Part shown: piece after piece, positions 62,839 to 64,000 of the stretch
Layout: each line of letters starts with the position of its first letter
Position numbering within the stretch: the stretch's first letter is position 1
From: Amyelois transitella
Lineage: Eukaryota; Arthropoda; Insecta; Lepidoptera; Pyralidae
Length of the DNA: 64,000 nt
Assembly (NCBI RefSeq): GCF_032362555.1
Contig: NC_083523.1
Span: forward strand, 2,021,501 to 2,085,500
Direction of reading: 5' to 3'
Notes under the pieces: generated by a model
What the model was told of the DNA's origin: nothing
The model's database searches: none
What the model saw: the letters and a program-made list of their open reading frames with translations, nothing else
Position numbers and translations under genes: made by a program

Positions 62839-63074
62839 CCCTCTTAATTACCAGGATTTTGTACATTCCGCTGACGTACTCTGGTCTTATATTATTCGGT
62901 AATGCAGTTACCGCATACCGCCACTGCAATTAGACGCAACCGTGACACATTCTGACCTTTCACCAATTCGTCTTCTCTCGGTGACTGCTAACACATTCAG
63001 AGCTACTCTGTGTGTTTTTCATTTTATTGTGAAACATCGGAAAACAAACATACGGTGTACGTATACGTATGTAT

Positions 63075-63391
63075 ATACATATAATCGCGTCTATATATCC
63101 CTTGCAAGATTCAAATTCAAATTGAAAATTTTTATTCATTATAGGATATTTCATATCGCGTCAAAACTTTTAGTTTCACAACATTGGTTGACGTCAAATA
63201 AATTAATAAAAACTAAGTTTACTACCGCTTCCAAGGCAGAAGAAGCGGTAACAAATTGCACTGCAGCATTTCCTTCTTCTTCATTGAAAGAGTCAACAGT
63301 CTTGAAAAGACTGAAAGGTCACGTTCAGCTGTTCGGCTTAATGATAGAATTGAGATTCAGATAGTGACAGGTTGATAGTCCATCGCCTAAT
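63075..63391 (-). mobile_element. SINE-like family A split by family C
   Basis: The tail (63075-63105, TCGCGTCTATATATCCCTTG) and body (63286-63391, AGTCAACAGTCTTGAAAAGA) surround a C copy at 63106-63285. Confidence 0.8.
63106..63285 (-). mobile_element. family C repeat inside SINE A
   Basis: AAGATTCAAATTCAAATTGA, CATTGGTTGACGTCAAATAA and ATTGCACTGCAGCATTTCCT in the standard order. Confidence 0.8.
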
Positions 63392-63843
63392 ATATTACCT
63401 ACTTAGCAGTTCATGATTGTAAATGATTTCAGATTGATCTGGATTTTTTAAGCTGTTTATTTGTTAATTTGTTTATTATGTAAAATATATTATCAACTAG
63501 CTGTTGCCCGCGAATTTGTCCGCCATAATACTGATACAATGCGATACTCCTTTAGTAAACAATAAAGCATTTACTTAGTTACTTACTTATCTACTGATAC
63601 GAAAAATGCTGATCCCTCTTTTTGCTTCTTTAAGTTGGTCCAGGATGAAATCTGAAACAAAAACAATCAAATCTTATTTATTGCTTCATGTCTAAGAATC
63701 TCCTAAACAAAAGATATTAATTATGGATACGATTTTGGAAAGCGTTTTAAAATTGTCAACGTTTGAATTTCATGTATGTAAAATATTGACCGCCGTAAAT
63801 ACTGGGATAGGGAAGTGACCATCAAAATACTATACCGGAGGGG
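63392..63843. other. spacer with a Helitron scrap and a possible exon
   Basis: A reverse Helitron terminus (ACTAGCTGTTGCCCGCGAAT) starts at 63496. On the minus strand, 63651-63587 is framed by TTTTGTTTCAG and GTAAGT and open in one frame, but is too short to call. Confidence 0.3.
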
Positions 63844-63997
63844 AGTGCGAGTTTAACTCGATCAAACGTGTCGAGCAAGTAAACGCGAATTGGTATGTGA
63901 TTTAATCAGCGCCATCTCGTGGTAACGCGATGGCACTAATGCAGTTCCATACGGATTCGCGCTTGCTCGACGCGTATGATCGAGTAAAACTCGCACT
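63844..63997. mobile_element. 154-bp MITE at the window end
   Basis: AGTGCGAGTTTAACTCGATC at 63844 is mirrored at 63997 (reverse AGTGCGAGTTTTACTCGATC). Inverted arms of about 55 bp pair with a few mismatches and one 3-4 base gap. The central loop holds GCGCCATCTCGTGGTAACGC. Confidence 0.75.
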
Positions 63998-64000
63998 ATA

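Noticed and set aside
63587-63651. A short minus-strand exon between TTTCAG and GTAAGT.
   Set aside because: Only 65 bases, no partner exon identified and no recognisable peptide; splice-like signals are common at this composition.
1-64000. Endogenous viral genes (envelope, capsid, LTR-bounded proviruses).
   Set aside because: No LTR pair, gag, protease, integrase or envelope-like frame was seen; all reverse-transcriptase remnants are of non-LTR type.

Overview
The window looks like nuclear DNA from a moth or butterfly (Lepidoptera). Supporting signs are an AT-rich background, intron-bearing genes with GT/AG splice sites, and dense SINE, LINE and Helitron debris with (TATG)n tails. There are also 3' ends of the form ...GCGGGCGGCCTCTAGT, typical of lepidopteran Lep1-type Helitrons. 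Nothing bacterial, no rRNA, no CRISPR and no free-standing tRNA gene is visible; tRNA-like sequences occur only as SINE heads.

Region 1 (1-27.8 kb) is packed with protein-coding DNA transposons. In order they are: a decayed PIF/Harbinger element cut by the window start; a pogo/Tigger fragment; a non-LTR reverse transcriptase tail; a Tc1/mariner-superfamily element with an intron, 25-bp TIRs and TA target sites, killed by one stop codon; an 897-codon intact ORF with a putative DDE triad and a C-terminal zinc cluster, superfamily uncertain, apparently sitting between two exons of a broken hAT gene; a piggyBac copy that landed at a TTAA inside the hAT catalytic region and itself carries a SINE; two more piggyBac lineages, one with a long intact ORF; a second decayed hAT; an apparently intact 2,975-bp PIF/Harbinger element with 51-bp TIRs; and a second pogo pseudogene.

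Region 2 (27.8-31.4 kb) holds the one confidently recognised host gene, a MYG1 homologue (DHH-fold RNA exonuclease family) on the minus strand. It has four reconstructed coding exons, in phase throughout, and its introns are filled with SINE, LINE and MITE copies.

Region 3 (31.5-64 kb) has no confidently coding gene. It contains about 30 copies of a SINE-like family (A), nine copies of a LINE tail (B), copies of family C, tRNA-derived SINEs (D, E), Lep1-like Helitrons and small MITEs. A non-repetitive, CpG-richer stretch at 38.5-39.5 kb ends in a strong splice donor and may be the promoter and non-coding first exon of a plus-strand host gene whose body lies outside.

The most interesting observation is the gene layout in the intact PIF/Harbinger element. 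The transposase and the MADF-domain accessory gene lie on opposite strands and interlock: the last transposase exon lies inside the accessory gene's second intron, and the last accessory exon lies inside the transposase intron. The older PIF copy at 1-2 kb has the same layout.
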